A stretch of DNA of 64,000 nucleotides from Hydractinia symbiolongicarpus (taxonomy: Eukaryota; Cnidaria; Hydrozoa; Anthoathecata; Hydractiniidae). The notes beneath the pieces were generated by a model, which searched no databases, was not told the DNA's origin, and was given only the letters and a program-made list of their open reading frames with translations. Positions 35,660 through 48,107 of the stretch are shown piece after piece. The number at the start of each line of letters is the position of its first letter. Position 1 is the stretch's first letter. The stretch covers positions 6,636,001 to 6,700,000 of the forward strand of contig NC_079889.1 in the NCBI RefSeq assembly GCF_029227915.1, in the 5' to 3' direction. A program made the position numbers and the translations under genes.

Positions 35660-36990
35660 GTGCACAGTCCTATAAAGGCTGTAATATGGCCTTTTGCAGT
35701 CTAATAAAGGCCTCACACGTAAATCACGTGGTTCCATCTGCCTGCAAGGTTACCATTGGACTATTCCTTACAGTCTTAATGCACTACAACGTTCAAAGAG
35801 GTTTTCCTTAGCGCCATGGCCTTACAACACTCTTAACTACGTGCACAGTCCTATAAAGGCTGTAATATGGCCTTTTGCAGTCTAATAAAGGCTTCACAAT
35901 TATATCACGTGGTTTCACCTGCCTGCGCAGGTTACCATTGGACTATTCCTTTCAGTCTCAATGCACTACAACGGTCCAAGAGGTTTTCCTTAGCGCTGTG
36001 GCCTGACAACACTCTTAACTACGTTCACAGTCCTATACAGGCTGTAATATGGCCTTTTGCAGTCTAATAAAGGCCTCACACGTAAATCACGTGGTTCCAT
36101 CTGCCTGCGCAGCTTACCATTGGACTAGTCGTTCCAGTCTCAATGCGCTACAACGTCCCAAGTCATTTTCATTAGCGCCGTCGCCTTAGAACGCTCTTAA
36201 CTACGTGCACAGGTCCTATAAAGGCTGTAATATGGCCTTTTGCAGTCTAATAAAGGCCTCACACGTAAATCACGTGGCTCCATCTGCCTGCGCAGGTTAT
36301 CATTGGGCTATTCCTTCCAGTCTCAATGCGCTACAACGTTCCAGGTGGTTCTCCTTAGCGCTGTGGCCTTAGAACGCTCTTAACTATGTGCACAGTCCTA
36401 TAAAGGCTGTAATATGGCCTTTTGCAGTCTAATAAAGGCTTCACACGTAAATCACGTGGTTTCACCTGCCTGCGCAGCTTACCATTGGACTATTCCTTAC
36501 AGTCTCAATGCACTACAACGTTCCAAGAGGTTTTCCTTGGCGCTGTGGCCTTAGAACGCTCTTAACTATGTGCACAGTCCTATAAAGGCTGTAATATGGC
36601 CTTTTGCAGTCTAATAAAGGCCTCACACGTAAATCACGTGGTTCCATCTGCCTGCAAGGTTACCATTGGACTATTCCTTACAGTCTCAATGCACTACAAC
36701 GTTCAAAGAGGTTTTCCTTAGCGCCATGGCCTTACAACACTCTTAACTACGTGCACAGTCCTATAAAGGCTGTAATATGGCCTTTTGCAGTCTAATAAAG
36801 GCTTCACAATTATATCACGTGGTTTCACCTGCCTGCGCAGGTTACCATTGGACTATTCCTTTCAGTCTCAATGCACTACAACAGTCCAAGAGGTTTTCCT
36901 TAGCGCTGTGGCCTGACAACACTCTTAACTACGTTCACAGTCCTATACAGGCTGTAATATGGCCTTTTGCAGTCTAATAAAGGCCTCAAA
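35523..36990. repeat. 910-bp (5-monomer) repeat, partial second copy
   Basis: Units at 35694 and 35867 recur at 36604 and 36777, an offset of 910 bp. The match runs for about three monomers (35523-36080 with 36433-36990) and then ends in different haplotypes. Differences include TTATCATTGG against TTACCATTGG and ACGGTCC against ACAGTCC. Confidence 0.8.
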
Positions 36991-37499
36991 CGTAAATCAC
37001 GTGGCTCCATCTGCCTGCGCAGGTTACCATTGGGCTATTCCTTCCAGTCTCAATGCGCTACAACGTTCCAGGTGGTTCTCCTTAGCGCTGTGGCCTTAGA
37101 ACGCTCTTAACTATGTGCACAGTCCTATAAAGGCTGTAATATGGCCTTTTGCAGTCTAATAAAGGCCTCACAATTAAATCACGTGGTTTCACCTGCCTGC
37201 GCAGGTTACCGTTGGACTATTCCTTACAGTCTCAATGCACTACAACGTTCCAAGAGGTTTTCCTTGGCGCTGTGGCCTTACAACACTCTTAACTACGTGC
37301 ACAGTCCTATAAAGGCCGTAATATGGCCTTTTGCAGTCCAATAAAGGCCGCAGAAGTAAATCACACGGTTTCAGTTGCCTGCGCAGGTTACCATTGGACT
37401 AGTTGTTCCAGTGTCAATGCAATACAACGTTCCAAGAGGTTTTCCTTAGCGCCATGGCCTTACAACACTCCTAACTACGTGCACAGTCCTATAAAGGCT

Positions 37500-38509
37500 G
37501 TAATATGGCCTTTTGCAGTCTAATAAAGACCTTACAATTAAATCACGTGGCTCCATCTGCCTGCGCAGGTTACCGTTGGACTATTCCTTACAGTCTCAAT
37601 GCACTACAACGTTCCAAGAGGTTTTCCTTGGCGCTGTGGCCTTACAACACTCTTAACTACGTGCACAGTCCTATAAAGGCCGTAATATGGCCTTTTGCAG
37701 TCTAATAAAGGCCTCACACGTAAATCACGTGGTTCCATCTGCCTGCAAGGTTACCATTGGACTATTCCTTTCAGTCTCAATGCACTACAACGGTCCAAGA
37801 GGTTTTACTTAGCGCTGTGGCCTGACAACACTCTTAACTACGTTCACAGTCCTATACAGGCTGTAATATGGCCTTTTGCAGTCTAATAAAGGCCTCACAC
37901 GTAAATCACGTGGTTCCATCTGCCTGCGCAGCTTATTATTGGACTATTCGTTCCAGTCTCAATGCGCTACAACGTTCCAAGTCATTTTCATTAGCGCCGT
38001 CGCCTTAGAACGCTCTTAACTACGTGCACAGGTCCTATAAAGGCTGTAATATGGCCTTTTCCAGTCTAATAAAGGCCTCACACGTAAATCAGGTGGCTCC
38101 ATCTGCCTGCGCAGGTTACCATTGGGCTATTCCTTCCAGTCTCAATGCGCTACAACGTTCCAGGTGGTTCTCCTTAGCGCTGTGGCCTTAGAACGCTCTT
38201 AACTATGTGCACAGTCCTATAAAGGCTGTAATATGGCCTTTTGCAGTCTAATAAAGGCCTCACAATTAAATCACGTGGTTGCACCTGCCTGCGCAGGTTA
38301 CCGTTGGACTATTCCTTACAGTCTCAATGCACTACAACGTTCCAAGAGGTTTTCCTTGGCGCTGTGGCCTTACAACACTCTTAACTACGTGCACAGTCCT
38401 ATAAAGGCCGTAATATGGCCTTTTGCAGTCCAATAAAGGCCGCAGAAGTAAATCACACGGTTTCAGTTGCCTGCGCAGGTTACCATTGGACTAGTTGTTC
38501 CAGTGTCAA
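37500..38509. repeat. Segment repeated at 39392-40401 (offset 1,892 bp)
   Basis: Anchors are 37505/39397, 37695/39587, 38031/39923 and 38233/40125. The offset is ten monomers plus 72 bp, so it is out of the 182-bp register. The reason is the truncated unit at 38415, which lies between the two copies. The match ends at 38509/40401, exactly where the truncated unit jumps. An overlapping 1,092-bp repeat (37141/38233, 37323/38415) also uses this segment. Confidence 0.85.
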
Positions 38510-38668
38510 GGCCTCACACGTAAATCACGTGGCTCCATCTGCCTGCGCAGGTTACCATTGGGCTATTCCTTCCAGTCTCAATGCGCTACAACGTTCCAGG
38601 TGGTTCTCCTTAGCGCTGTGGCCTTAGAACGCTCTTAACTACGTGCACAGTCCTATAAAGGCTGTAAT
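38415..38668. repeat. Truncated monomer junction: 110-bp internal deletion
   Basis: Two consecutive monomer starts, 38415 and 38669, are 254 bp apart instead of 364. The unit follows its relatives at 37323 and 40307 through TTCCAGTGTCAA and then, at 38509/38510, passes straight into AGGCCTCACACG, which belongs near the start of the next monomer. The joined sites share only one or two A bases, although both lie just after a CAGT-like word. It is the only strong break of register in the 64 kb. Intact relatives on both sides show the direction was loss. Confidence 0.88.
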
Positions 38669-39396
38669 ATGGCCTTTTGCAGTCTAATAAAGTCCTGACA
38701 CGTAAATCACGTGGTTCCATCTGCCTGCGCAGGTTACTATTGTACTATTCCTTCCAGTCTCAATGCACTACGACGTTCCAAGAGGTTTTCCTTAGCGCCA
38801 TGGTCTTACAACACTCTTAACTACGTGCACAGTCCTATAAAGGCTGTAATATGGCCTTTTGCAGTCTAATAAAGGCTTCACAATTAAATCACGTGGTTTC
38901 ACCTGCCTGCGCAGGTTACCATTGGACTATTCCTTTCAGTCTCCATGCACTACAACATTCCAAGTCATTTTCATTAGCGCCATCGCCTTAGAACGCTCTT
39001 AACTACGTGCACAGTCCTATAAAGGCTGTAATATGGCCTTTTGCAGTCTAATAAAGTCCTGACACGTAAATCACGTGGTTCCATCTGCCTGCGCAGGTTA
39101 CTATTGTACTATTCCTTCCAGTCTCAATGCACTACGACGTTCCAAGAGGTTTTCCTTAGCGCCATGGTCTTACAACACTCTTAACTACGTGCACAGTCCT
39201 ATAAAGGCTGTAATATGGCCTTTTGCAGTCTAATAAAGGCTTCACAATTAAATCACGTGGTTTCACCTGCCTGCGCAGCTTACCATTGGACTAGTCGTTC
39301 CAGTCTCAATGTGCTACAACGTCCCAAGTCATTTTCATTAGCGCCGTCGCCTTAGAACGCTCTTAACTATGTGCACAGTCCTATAAAGGCTGTAAT
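38669..39396. repeat. Partial 364-bp dimer repeat
   Basis: The unit starting at 38669 recurs at 39033, with AAAGTCCTGACACG, GTTACTATTGTAC and ACTACGACG in both. The following monomers (38851 and 39215) match for roughly the first 80 bases, after which one has CTCCATGC and the other GTCGTTCC. A crossover inside the second monomer would give this pattern. Confidence 0.75.
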
Positions 39397-41398
39397 ATGG
39401 CCTTTTGCAGTCTAATAAAGGCCTTACAATTAAATCACGTGGCTCCATCTGCCTGCGCAGGTTACCGTTGGACTATTCCTTACAGTCTCAATGCACTACA
39501 ACGTTCCAAGAGGTTTTCCTTGGCGCTGTGGCCTTACAACACTCTTAACTACGTGCACAGTCCTATAAAGGCCGTAATATGGCCTTTTGCAGTCTAATAA
39601 AGGCCTCACACGTAAATCACGTGGTTCCATCTGCCTGCAAGGTTACCATTGGACTATTCCTTTCAGTCTCAATGCACTACAACGGTCCAAGAGGTTTTCC
39701 TTAGCGCTGTGGCCTGACAACACTCTTAACTACGTTCACAGTCCTATACAGGCTGTAATATGGCCTTTTGCAGTCTAATAAAGGCCTCACACGTAAATCA
39801 CGTGGTTCCATCTGCCTGCGCAGCTTACCATTGGACTAGTCGTTCCAGTCTCAATGCGCTACAACGTCCCAAGTCATTTTCATTAGCGCCGTCGCCTTAG
39901 AACGCTCTTAACTACGTGCACAGGTCCTATAAAGGCTGTAATATGGCCTTTTGCAGTCTAATAAAGGCCTCAGACGTAAATCACGTGGCTCCATCTGCCT
40001 GCGCAGGTTACCATTGGGCTATTCCTTCCAGTCTCAATGCGCTACAACGTTCCAGGTGGTTCTCCTTAGCGCTGTGGCCTTAGAACGCTCTTAACTATGT
40101 GCACAGTCCTATAAAGGCTGTAATATGGCCTTTTGCAGTCTAATAAAGGCCTCACAATTAAATCACGTGGTTGCACCTGCCTGCGCAGGTTACCGTTGGA
40201 CTATTCCTTACAGTCTCAATGCACTACAACGTTCCAAGAGGTTTTCCTTGGCGCTGTGGCCTTACAACACTCTTAACTACGTGCACAGTCCTATAAAGGC
40301 CGTAATATGGCCTTTTGCAGTCCAATAAAGGCCGCAGAAGTAAATCACACGGTTTAAGTTGCCTGCGCAGGTTACCAATGGACTAGTTGTTCCAGTGTCA
40401 ATGCACTACAACGTTCCAAGAGGTTTTCCTTAGCGCCATGGCCTTACAACACTCCTAACTACGTGCACAGTCCTATAAAGGCCGTAATATGGCCTTTTGC
40501 AGTCTAATAAAGGCTTCACACGTAAATCACGTGGTTCCATCTGACTGCGCAGGTTACCATTGTACTATTTCTTCCAGTCTCAATGCACTACAACGTTCCA
40601 AGAGGTTTTCCTTAGCGCCATGGCCTTACAACACTCTTAACTACGTGCACAGTCCTATAGAGGCCGTAATATGGCCTTTTGCAGTCTAATAAGGGCTTCA
40701 CACGTAAATCACGTGGTTTCAGCTGCCTGCGCAGGTTACCATTGGACTAGTTGTTCCAGTCTCAATGCACTACAACGTTCCAAGAGGTTTTCCTTAGCGC
40801 CATGGCCTTACAACACTCTTAACTACGTGCACAGTCCTATAGAGGCCGTAATATGGCGTTTTGCAGTCTAATAAAGGCTTCACAATTAAATCACGTGGTT
40901 TCACCTGCCTGCGAAGGTTACCATTGGACTATTCCTTCCAGTCTCAATGCGCTACAACGTCCCAAGTTATTTTCATTAGCACCGTCGCCTTAGAACGCTC
41001 TTAACTATGTGCACAGTCCTATAATGGCTGTACTATGGCCTTTTGCAGTCTATTAAAGGCCTGACACGTAAATCAGGTTGTTCCATCTGCCTGCGCAGGT
41101 TACTATTGTACTATTCCTTCCAGTCTCAATGCACTACGACGTTCCCAGAGGTTTTCCTTAGCGCCATGGTCTTACAACACTCTTAACTACGTGCACAGTC
41201 CTATAAAGGCTGTAATATGGCCTTTTGCAGTCTAATAAAGGCTTCACAATTAAATCACGTGGTTTCACCTGCCTGCGCAGGTTACCTTTGGACTATTCCT
41301 TTCAGTCTCCATGCACTACAACATTCGAAGAGGTTTTCCTTAGCGCTGTGGCCTGACAACACGCTTAACTACGTGCACAGTCCTATAAAGGCCGTAAT

Positions 41399-42126
41399 AT
41401 GGTCTTTTGCAGTCTAATAATAGATCCACACGTAAATCACGTGGTTTCACCTGTCTGTGCCGGTTACCATTGGACTAGTTGTTCCAGTCTCAATGCGCTA
41501 CAACGTCCTAAGTCATTTTCATTAGCGCCATCGCCTTAGAACGCTCTTAACTACATGCACAGTCCTATAAAGGCTGTAATATGGCCTTTTGCAGTGTAAT
41601 AAAGGCCTCACACGTAGATCACGTGGTTCCATCTGCCTGCGCAGGTTACCATTGTACTATTTCTTCCAGTCTCAATGCACTACAACGTTCGAAGAGGTTT
41701 TCCTTAGCGCTGTGGCCTGACAACACGCTTAACTACGTGCACAGTCCTATAAAGGCCGTAATATGGTCTTTTGCAGTCTAATAAAGGCCTCACACGTAAA
41801 TCACGTGGTTTCACCTGCCTGTGCCGGTTACCATTGGACTAGTTGTTCCAGTCTCAATGCGCTACAACGTCCCAAGTCATTTTCATTAGCGCCATCGCCT
41901 TAGAACGCTCTTAACTACATGCACAGTCCTATAAAGGCTGTAATATGGCCTTTTGCAGTGTAATAAAGGCCTCACACGTAGATCACGTGGTTCCATCTGC
42001 CTGCGCAGGTTACCATTGTACTATTTCTTCCAGTCTCAATGCACTACAAAGTTCGAAGAGGTTTTCCTTAGCGCTGTGGCCTGATAACACTCCTAACTAC
42101 GTTCACAGTCCTATACAGGCTGTAAT
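41399..42126. repeat. Tandem 364-bp dimer at the start of the right domain
   Basis: Dimers start at 41399 and 41763. The first monomer of each has ATGGTCTTTTGC and CTGTGCCGG, the second has TTGCAGTGTAATAAAGG and ACGTTCGAAGAGG. The first copy carries the private TAATAGATCCACACG. The same dimer is found at every start of the 29-monomer repeat that follows, so this is probably the seed of that repeat. Confidence 0.83.
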
Positions 42127-43029
42127 ATGGCCTTTTGCAGTCTAATAAAGGCCTCACACGTAAATCACGTGGTTCCATCTGCCTGCAAGGTTACCATTGG
42201 ACTATTCCTTCAAATCTCAATGCACTACAACGTTTCAAGAAGTTTTCCTTGGTGGCGTGGCCTTACAACACTCTTAACTACGTGCACAGTCCTATAAAGG
42301 CCGTAATATGGCCTTTTGCAGTCCAATAAAGGCCGCAGACGTAAATCACGTGGTTTCAGCTGCCTGCGCAGGTTACCATTGGACTAGTCGTTCCAGTCTC
42401 AATGCGCTACAACGTCCCAAGTAGTTTTCATTAGCGCCGTTGCCTTATAACACTCTTAACTACGTTCACAGTCCTATAAAGGCTGTAATATAGCATTTTG
42501 CAGTCTAATAAAGGCCTCACACGTAGATCACGTGGTTCCATCTCCCTGCGCAGGTTACCATTGGACTAGTTGTTCCAGTCTCAATGCGCTACAACGTCTC
42601 AAGTCATTTTCATTAGCGCCGTCGACTTAGAACGCGCTTAACTAAGTGCACAGTCCAATAAAGGCTGTAATATGGCCTTTTGCAGTCTAATAAAGGCCTC
42701 ACACGTAAATCAGGTGGTTTCATCTGCCTGCGCAGCTTACCATTGGGCTATTCCTTCCAGTCTCTATGCGCTACAACGTTCAAAGTGGTTCTCCTTAGCG
42801 CTGTGGCCTTAGAACACTTTTAACTGCGTGCACAGTGCATTAAAGGCTGTAATATGGCCTTTTGCAGTCTAATAAAGGCTTCACACGTAAATCACGTGGT
42901 TTCACCTGCCTGCGCAGATTACCATTGGACTAGTTGTTTCAGTCTCAATGCGCTACAACGTCCCAAGTCATTTTCATTAGCGCCATGGCCTTACAACACT
43001 CTTAACTACGTTCACAGTCCTATAAAGGC
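41593..43029. repeat. 1,437-bp unit, first copy, leading into the long repeat
   Basis: The eight monomers from 41593 are repeated directly at 43030-44466. Anchors are 41763/43200, 41945/43382, 42135/43572 and 42854/44291. The unit starts AGTGTAATAAAGG and ends TATAAAGGC, and the boundary at 43029/43030 joins these two words with 18 bp of the normal monomer missing. Differences between copies include ACGTGG against ACATGG near 43613 and GCGTGCACAG against TCGTGCACAG near 44265. Confidence 0.85.
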
Positions 43030-43040
43030 AGTGTAATAAA
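43021..43040. other. 18-bp-short junction marking each long-repeat start
   Basis: TATAAAGGC is joined directly to AGTGTAATAAAGG, dropping the 18 bases that normally lie between, including the ATGGCC phase mark, so the unit is 164 bp. The same junction is at 48107/48108, 53367/53368, 57171/57172 and 62067/62068. Upstream monomers differ: at the first and fourth sites it is a GCGCAGATTACC type, at the others a CTGTGCAGG type with CTCACTGC. Both share about 50 bp before the junction. The deleted piece is flanked by GC on both sides, so a simple deletion and a crossover out of register are both possible. Confidence 0.88.
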
Positions 43041-46000
43041 GGCCTCACACGTAGATCACGTGGTTCCATCTGCCTGCGCAGGTTACCATTGTACTATTTC
43101 TTCCAGTCTCAATGCACTACAACGTTCGAAGAGGTTTTCCTTAGCGCTGTGGCCTGACAACACGCTTAACTACGTGCACAGTCCTATAAAGGCCGTAATA
43201 TGGTCTTTTGCAGTCTAATAAAGGCCTCACACGTAAATCACGTGGTTTCACCTGCCTGTGCCGGTTACCATTGGACTAGTTGTTCCAGTCTCAATGCGCT
43301 ACAAGGTCCCAAGTCATTTTCATTAGCGCCATCGCCTTAGAACGCTCTTAACTACATGCACAGTCCTATAAAGGCTGTAATATGGCCTTTTGCAGTGTAA
43401 TAAAGGCCTCACACGTAGATCACGTGGTTCCATCTGCCTGCGCAGGTTACCATTGTACTATTTCTTCCAGTCTCAATGCACTACAACGTTCGAAGAGGTT
43501 TTCCTTAGCGCTGTGGCCTGACAACACTCCTAACTACGTTCACAGTCCTATACAGGCTGTAATATGGCCTTTTGCAGTCTAATAAAGGCCTCACACGTAA
43601 ATCACATGGTTCCATCTGCCTGCAAGGTTACCATTGGACTATTCCTTCAAATCTCAATGCACTACAACGTTTCAAGAAGTTTTCCTTGGTGGCGTGGCCT
43701 TACAACACTCTTAACTACGTGCACAGTCCTATAAAGGCAGTAATATGGCCTTTTGCAGTCCAATAAAGGCCGCAGACGTAAATCACGTGGTTTCAGCTGC
43801 CTGCGCAGGTTACCATTGGACTAGTCGTTCCAGTCTCAATGCGCTACAACGTCCCAAGTAGTTTTCATTAGCGCCATTGCCTTATAACACTCTTAACTAC
43901 GTTCACAGTCCTATAAAGGCTGTAATATAGCATTTTGCAGTCTAATAAAGGCCTCACACGTAGATCACGTGGTTCCATCTGCCTGCGCAGGTTACCATTG
44001 GACTAGTTGTTCCAGTCTCAATGCGCTACAACGTCCCAAGTCATTTTCATTAGCGCCGTCGACTTAGAACGCGCTTAACTAAGTGCACAGTCCAATAAAG
44101 GCTGTAATATGGCCTTTTGCAGTCTAATAAAGGCCTCACACGTAAATCAGGTGGTTTTATCTGCCTGCGCAGCTTACCATTGGGCTATTCCTTCCAGTCT
44201 CTATGCGCTACAACGTTCAAAGTGGTTCTCCTTAGCGCTGTGGCCTTAGAACACTTTTAACTTCGTGCACAGTGCATTAAAGGCTGTAATATGGCCTTTT
44301 GCAGTCTAATAAAGGCTTCACACGTAAATCACGTGGTTTCACCTGCCTGCGCAGATTACCATTGGACTAGTTGTTTCAGTCTCAATGCGCTACAACGTCC
44401 CAAGTCATTTTCATTAGCGCCATGGGCTTACAACACTCTTAACTACGTTCACAGTCCTATAAAGGCCGTAATACGGCCTTTTGCAGTCTAATAAAGGCCG
44501 CAGACGTAAATCACGCGGTTTCAGCTGCCTGCGCAGCTTACCATTGGACTAGTTGTTCCAGTCTCAATGCGCTACAACGTCCCAAGTCATTTTCATTAGC
44601 GCCATCGCCTTAGAACGCTCTTAACTACGTGCACAGTCCTATAAAGGCTGTAATATGGCCTTTCGCAGTCTAATGAAGGCCCCACACGTAGATCATGTGG
44701 TTCCATCTGCCTGCGCAGGTTACCATTGGACTAGTTGTTTCAATCTCAATGCGCTACAACGTCCCAAGTCATTTTCATTAGCGCCGTCGACTTAGAACGC
44801 GCTTAACTACGTGCACAGTCCTATAAAGGCTGTAATATGGCCTTTTGCAGTCTAATAAAGGCCTCACACGTAGATCACGTGGTTCCATCTGCCTGCAAAG
44901 GTTACCATTTGACTATTCCTTCCAGTCTCAATGCGCTACAACGTCCCAAGTCATTTTCCTTAGCGCCATGGCCTTACAACACTCTTAACTACGTGCACAG
45001 TCCTATAAAGGCCGTAATATGGCCTTTTGCAGTCCAATAAAGGCCGCAGACGTAAATCACGCGGTTTTAGCTGCCTGCGCAGGTTACCATTGGACAAGTC
45101 GTTCCAGTCTCAATGCGCTACAACGTCCCAAGTCGTTTTCATTAGCGCCGTTGCCTTAGAACACTCTTAACTACTTTCACAGTCCTATAAAGGCTGTAAT
45201 ATGGCATTTTGCAGTCTAATAAAGGCCTCACACGTAGATCACAAAGTTCCATCTGCCTGCGCAGGTTACCATTGGACTAGTTGTTCCAGTCTCAATGCTC
45301 TACAACGTCCCAAGTCATTTTCACTAGCGCCGTCGACTTAGAACGCTCTTAACTACGTGCACAGTCCTATAAAGGCTGTAATATGGCCTTTTGCAGTCTA
45401 ATAAAGGCCTCACACGTAAATCACGAGGTTCCATCTGCCTGTGCAGGTTACCATTGGACTATTCCTTCCAGTCTCAATGCGCTACAACGTCCCAAGTGGT
45501 TCTCCTTAGCGCTGTGGCCTTAGAACACTCTTAACTACGTGCACAGTCCATCAAAGGCTGTAATATGGCCTTTTGCAATTCTAATAAAGGCTTCACAATT
45601 AAATCACGTGTTTTCATCTGCCTGCGCAGGTTGCCATTGTACTATTCCATCCAGTCTCACTGCACTACAACGTTCCAAGAGGTTTTCCTTAGCGCCATGG
45701 CCTTACAACACTCTTAACTACGTGCACAGTCCTATAAAGGCTGTAATATGGCCTTTTGCAGTCTAATAAAGGCCTCACACGTAAATCAGGTGGTTCCATC
45801 TGCCTGCGCAGCTTACCATTGGACTAGTTGTTCCAGTCTCAATGCGCTACAACGTCCCAAGTCATTTTCATTAGAGCCATGGCCTTACAACACTCTTAAC
45901 TACGTTCAGAGTCCTATAAAGGCCGTAATATGGCCTTTTGCAGTCTAATAAAGGCCGCAGACGAAAATCGCGCGGTTTCAGCTGCCTGCGCAGCTTACCA

Positions 46001-48107
46001 TTGGACTAGTTGTTCCAGTCTCAATGCGCTACAACGTCCCAAGTCATTTTCATTAGCGCCATCGCCTTAGAACGCTCTTAACTACGTGCACAGTCCTATA
46101 AAGGCTGTAATATGGCCTTTCGCAGTCTAATAAAGGCCTCACACGTAGATCACGTGGTTCCATCTGCCTGCGCAGGTTACCATTGAACTAATTGTTTCAA
46201 TCTCAATGCGCTACAACGTCCCAAGTCATTTTCATTAGCGCCGTCGACTTAGAACGCGCTTAACTACGTGCACAGTCCTATAAAGGCTGTAATATGGCCT
46301 TTTGCAGTCTAATAAAGGCCTCACACGTAGATCACGTGGTTCCATCTGCCTGCAAAGGTTACCATTTGACTATTCCTTCAAATCTCAATGCACTACAACG
46401 TTCCAAGAGGTTTTCCTTGGCGCCGTGGCCTTACAACACTCTTAACTACGTGCACAGTCCTATAAAGGCCGTAATATGGCCTTTTGCATTCCAATAAAGG
46501 CCGCAGACGTAAATCACGCGGTTTCACCTGCCTGTGCAGGTTACCATTGGACTATTCCTTCCAGTCTCAATGCGCTACAACGTCCCAAGTCGTTTTCATT
46601 AGCGCCGTTGCCTTGGAACACTCTTAACTACGTTCACAGTCCTGTAAAGGCTGTAATATGGCCTTTTGCTGTCTAATAAAGGCCTCACACGTAAATCACG
46701 TGTTTCCATCTGCCTGCGCAGCTTACCATTGTACTATTCTATCCAGTCTCAATGCACTACAACGTTCCAAGAGATTTTCCTTAGCGCCATGGCCTTACAA
46801 CACTCTTAACTACGTTCACAGTCCTATAAAGGCCGTAATATGGCCTTTTGCAGTCTAATAAAGGCCGCAGACGTAAATCGCGCGGTTTCAGCTGCCTGCG
46901 CAGCTTACCATTGGACTAGTTGTTCCAGTCTCAATGCGCTACAACGTCTCAAGTCATTTTCATTAGCGCAATCGCCTTAGAACGGTCTTAACTACGTGCA
47001 CAGTCCTATAAAGGCTGTAATATGGCCTTTCGCAGTCTAATAAAGGCCTCACACGTAGATCACGTGGTTCCATCTGCCTGCGCAGGTTACCATTGGACTA
47101 GTTGTTTCAATCTCAATGCGCTACAACGTCCCAAGTCATTTTCATTAGCGCCGTCGACTTAGAACGCGCTTAGCTACGTGCACAGTCCTATAAAGGCTGT
47201 AATATGGCCTTTTGCAGTCTAATAAAGGCCTCACACGTAGATCACGTGGTTCCATCTGCCTGCAAAGGTTACCATTTGACTATTCCTTCAAATCTCAATG
47301 CACTACAACGTTCCAAGAGGTTTTCCTTGGCGCCGTGGCCTTACAACACTCTTAACTACGTGCACAGTCCTATAAAGGCCGTAATATGGCGTTTTGCAGT
47401 CCAATAAAGGCCGCAGACGTAAATCACGTGGTTTCACCTGCCTGTGCAGGTTACCATTGGACTATTCCTTCCAGTCTCAATGCGCTACAACGTCCCAAGT
47501 CGTTTTCATTAGCGCCGTTGCCTTGGAACACTCTTAACTACGTTCACAGTCCTGTAAAGGCTGTAATATGGCCTTTTGCAGTCTAATAAAGGCCTCACAC
47601 GTAAATCACGTGTTTCCATCTGCCTGCGCAGCTTACCATTGTACTATTCTATCCAGTCTCAATGCACTACAACGTTCCAAGAGATTTTCCTTAGCGCCAT
47701 GGCCTTACAACACTCTTAACTACGTGCACAGTCCTATAATGGCTGTAATATGGCCTTTTGCAGTCTAATAAAGGCTTCACAATTAAATCACGTGTTTTCA
47801 CCTGCCTGCACAGGTTACCATTGGACTATTCCTTTCAGTCTCAATGCACTACAACGTTCCAAGAGGTTTTCCTTAGCGCCATGGCCTTACAACACTCTTA
47901 ACTACGTGCACAGTCCTATAAAGGCTGTAATATGGCATTTTGCAGTCTAATAAAGGCATCACACGTAGATCACGTGTTTCCATCTGCCTGTGCAGGTTAC
48001 CATTGTACTATTCCATCCAGTCTCACTGCACTACAACGTTCCAAGAGGTTTTCTTTAGCGCCATGGCCTTACAACACTCTTAACTACGTTCACAGTCCTA
48101 TAAAGGC
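43030..48107. repeat. Long higher-order repeat, copy 1 (5,078 bp, 28 monomers)
   Basis: Runs from one 18-bp-short junction to the next and aligns with copy 2 in order. It lacks one monomer that copy 2 has (starting 50461, with CGGCCTGAGAACGC and AAAGAATGC), which accounts for the 182-bp difference. Its monomers carry domain-specific words absent from the left array, such as GTCGACTTAGAACGCGC, TTGTTTCAATCTC and CATTTGACTATTCC. It contains a +1-bp unit near 45576 (TTGCAATTCTAAT). Confidence 0.88.
45539..45747. repeat. 183-bp monomer of the long repeat (TTGCAATTCTAAT)
   Basis: TTGCAGTCTAAT is replaced by TTGCAATTCTAAT, adding one base, and the unit is preceded by the variant GTCCATCAAAGG. The same unit occurs once per long-repeat copy, near 45576, 50836, 55914 and 59536, so it is a good marker for copy number. 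It differs from the 183-bp unit of the left domain, which has its extra base at another position. Confidence 0.87.

Larger units (their letters stand above)
35660..41398. repeat. Transition zone of short mixed duplications
   Basis: About 31 monomers lie between the left and right array domains. Partial repeats of 910, 1,092, 1,892 and 364 bp overlap one another, and no single repeat unit covers the zone. It holds the last three 183-bp units (36212, 38031, 39923) and the only strongly truncated monomer. A set of units here shares the unusual ACGGTCCAAG or ACAGTCCAAG (near 35972, 36882, 37790, 39684), which marks local homogenisation. No non-satellite sequence was seen. Confidence 0.85.

Noticed and set aside
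38415-38627. 70-codon reading frame with a novel middle part
   Set aside because: It results from the 110-bp deletion at 38509, which fuses two monomers. It is a repeat junction, not a gene.
43440-43500. CENP-B box candidate around ACGTTCGAAGAGG
   Set aside because: Only TTCG of the consensus is present. The required CGGG half does not follow at the right distance on either strand.
45539-45766. 75-codon reading frame that seemed different from the others (also 50799, 55877, 59499)
   Set aside because: It is the same monomer. The one-base insertion in TTGCAATTCTAAT joins two frames and lengthens the reading frame by nine codons.
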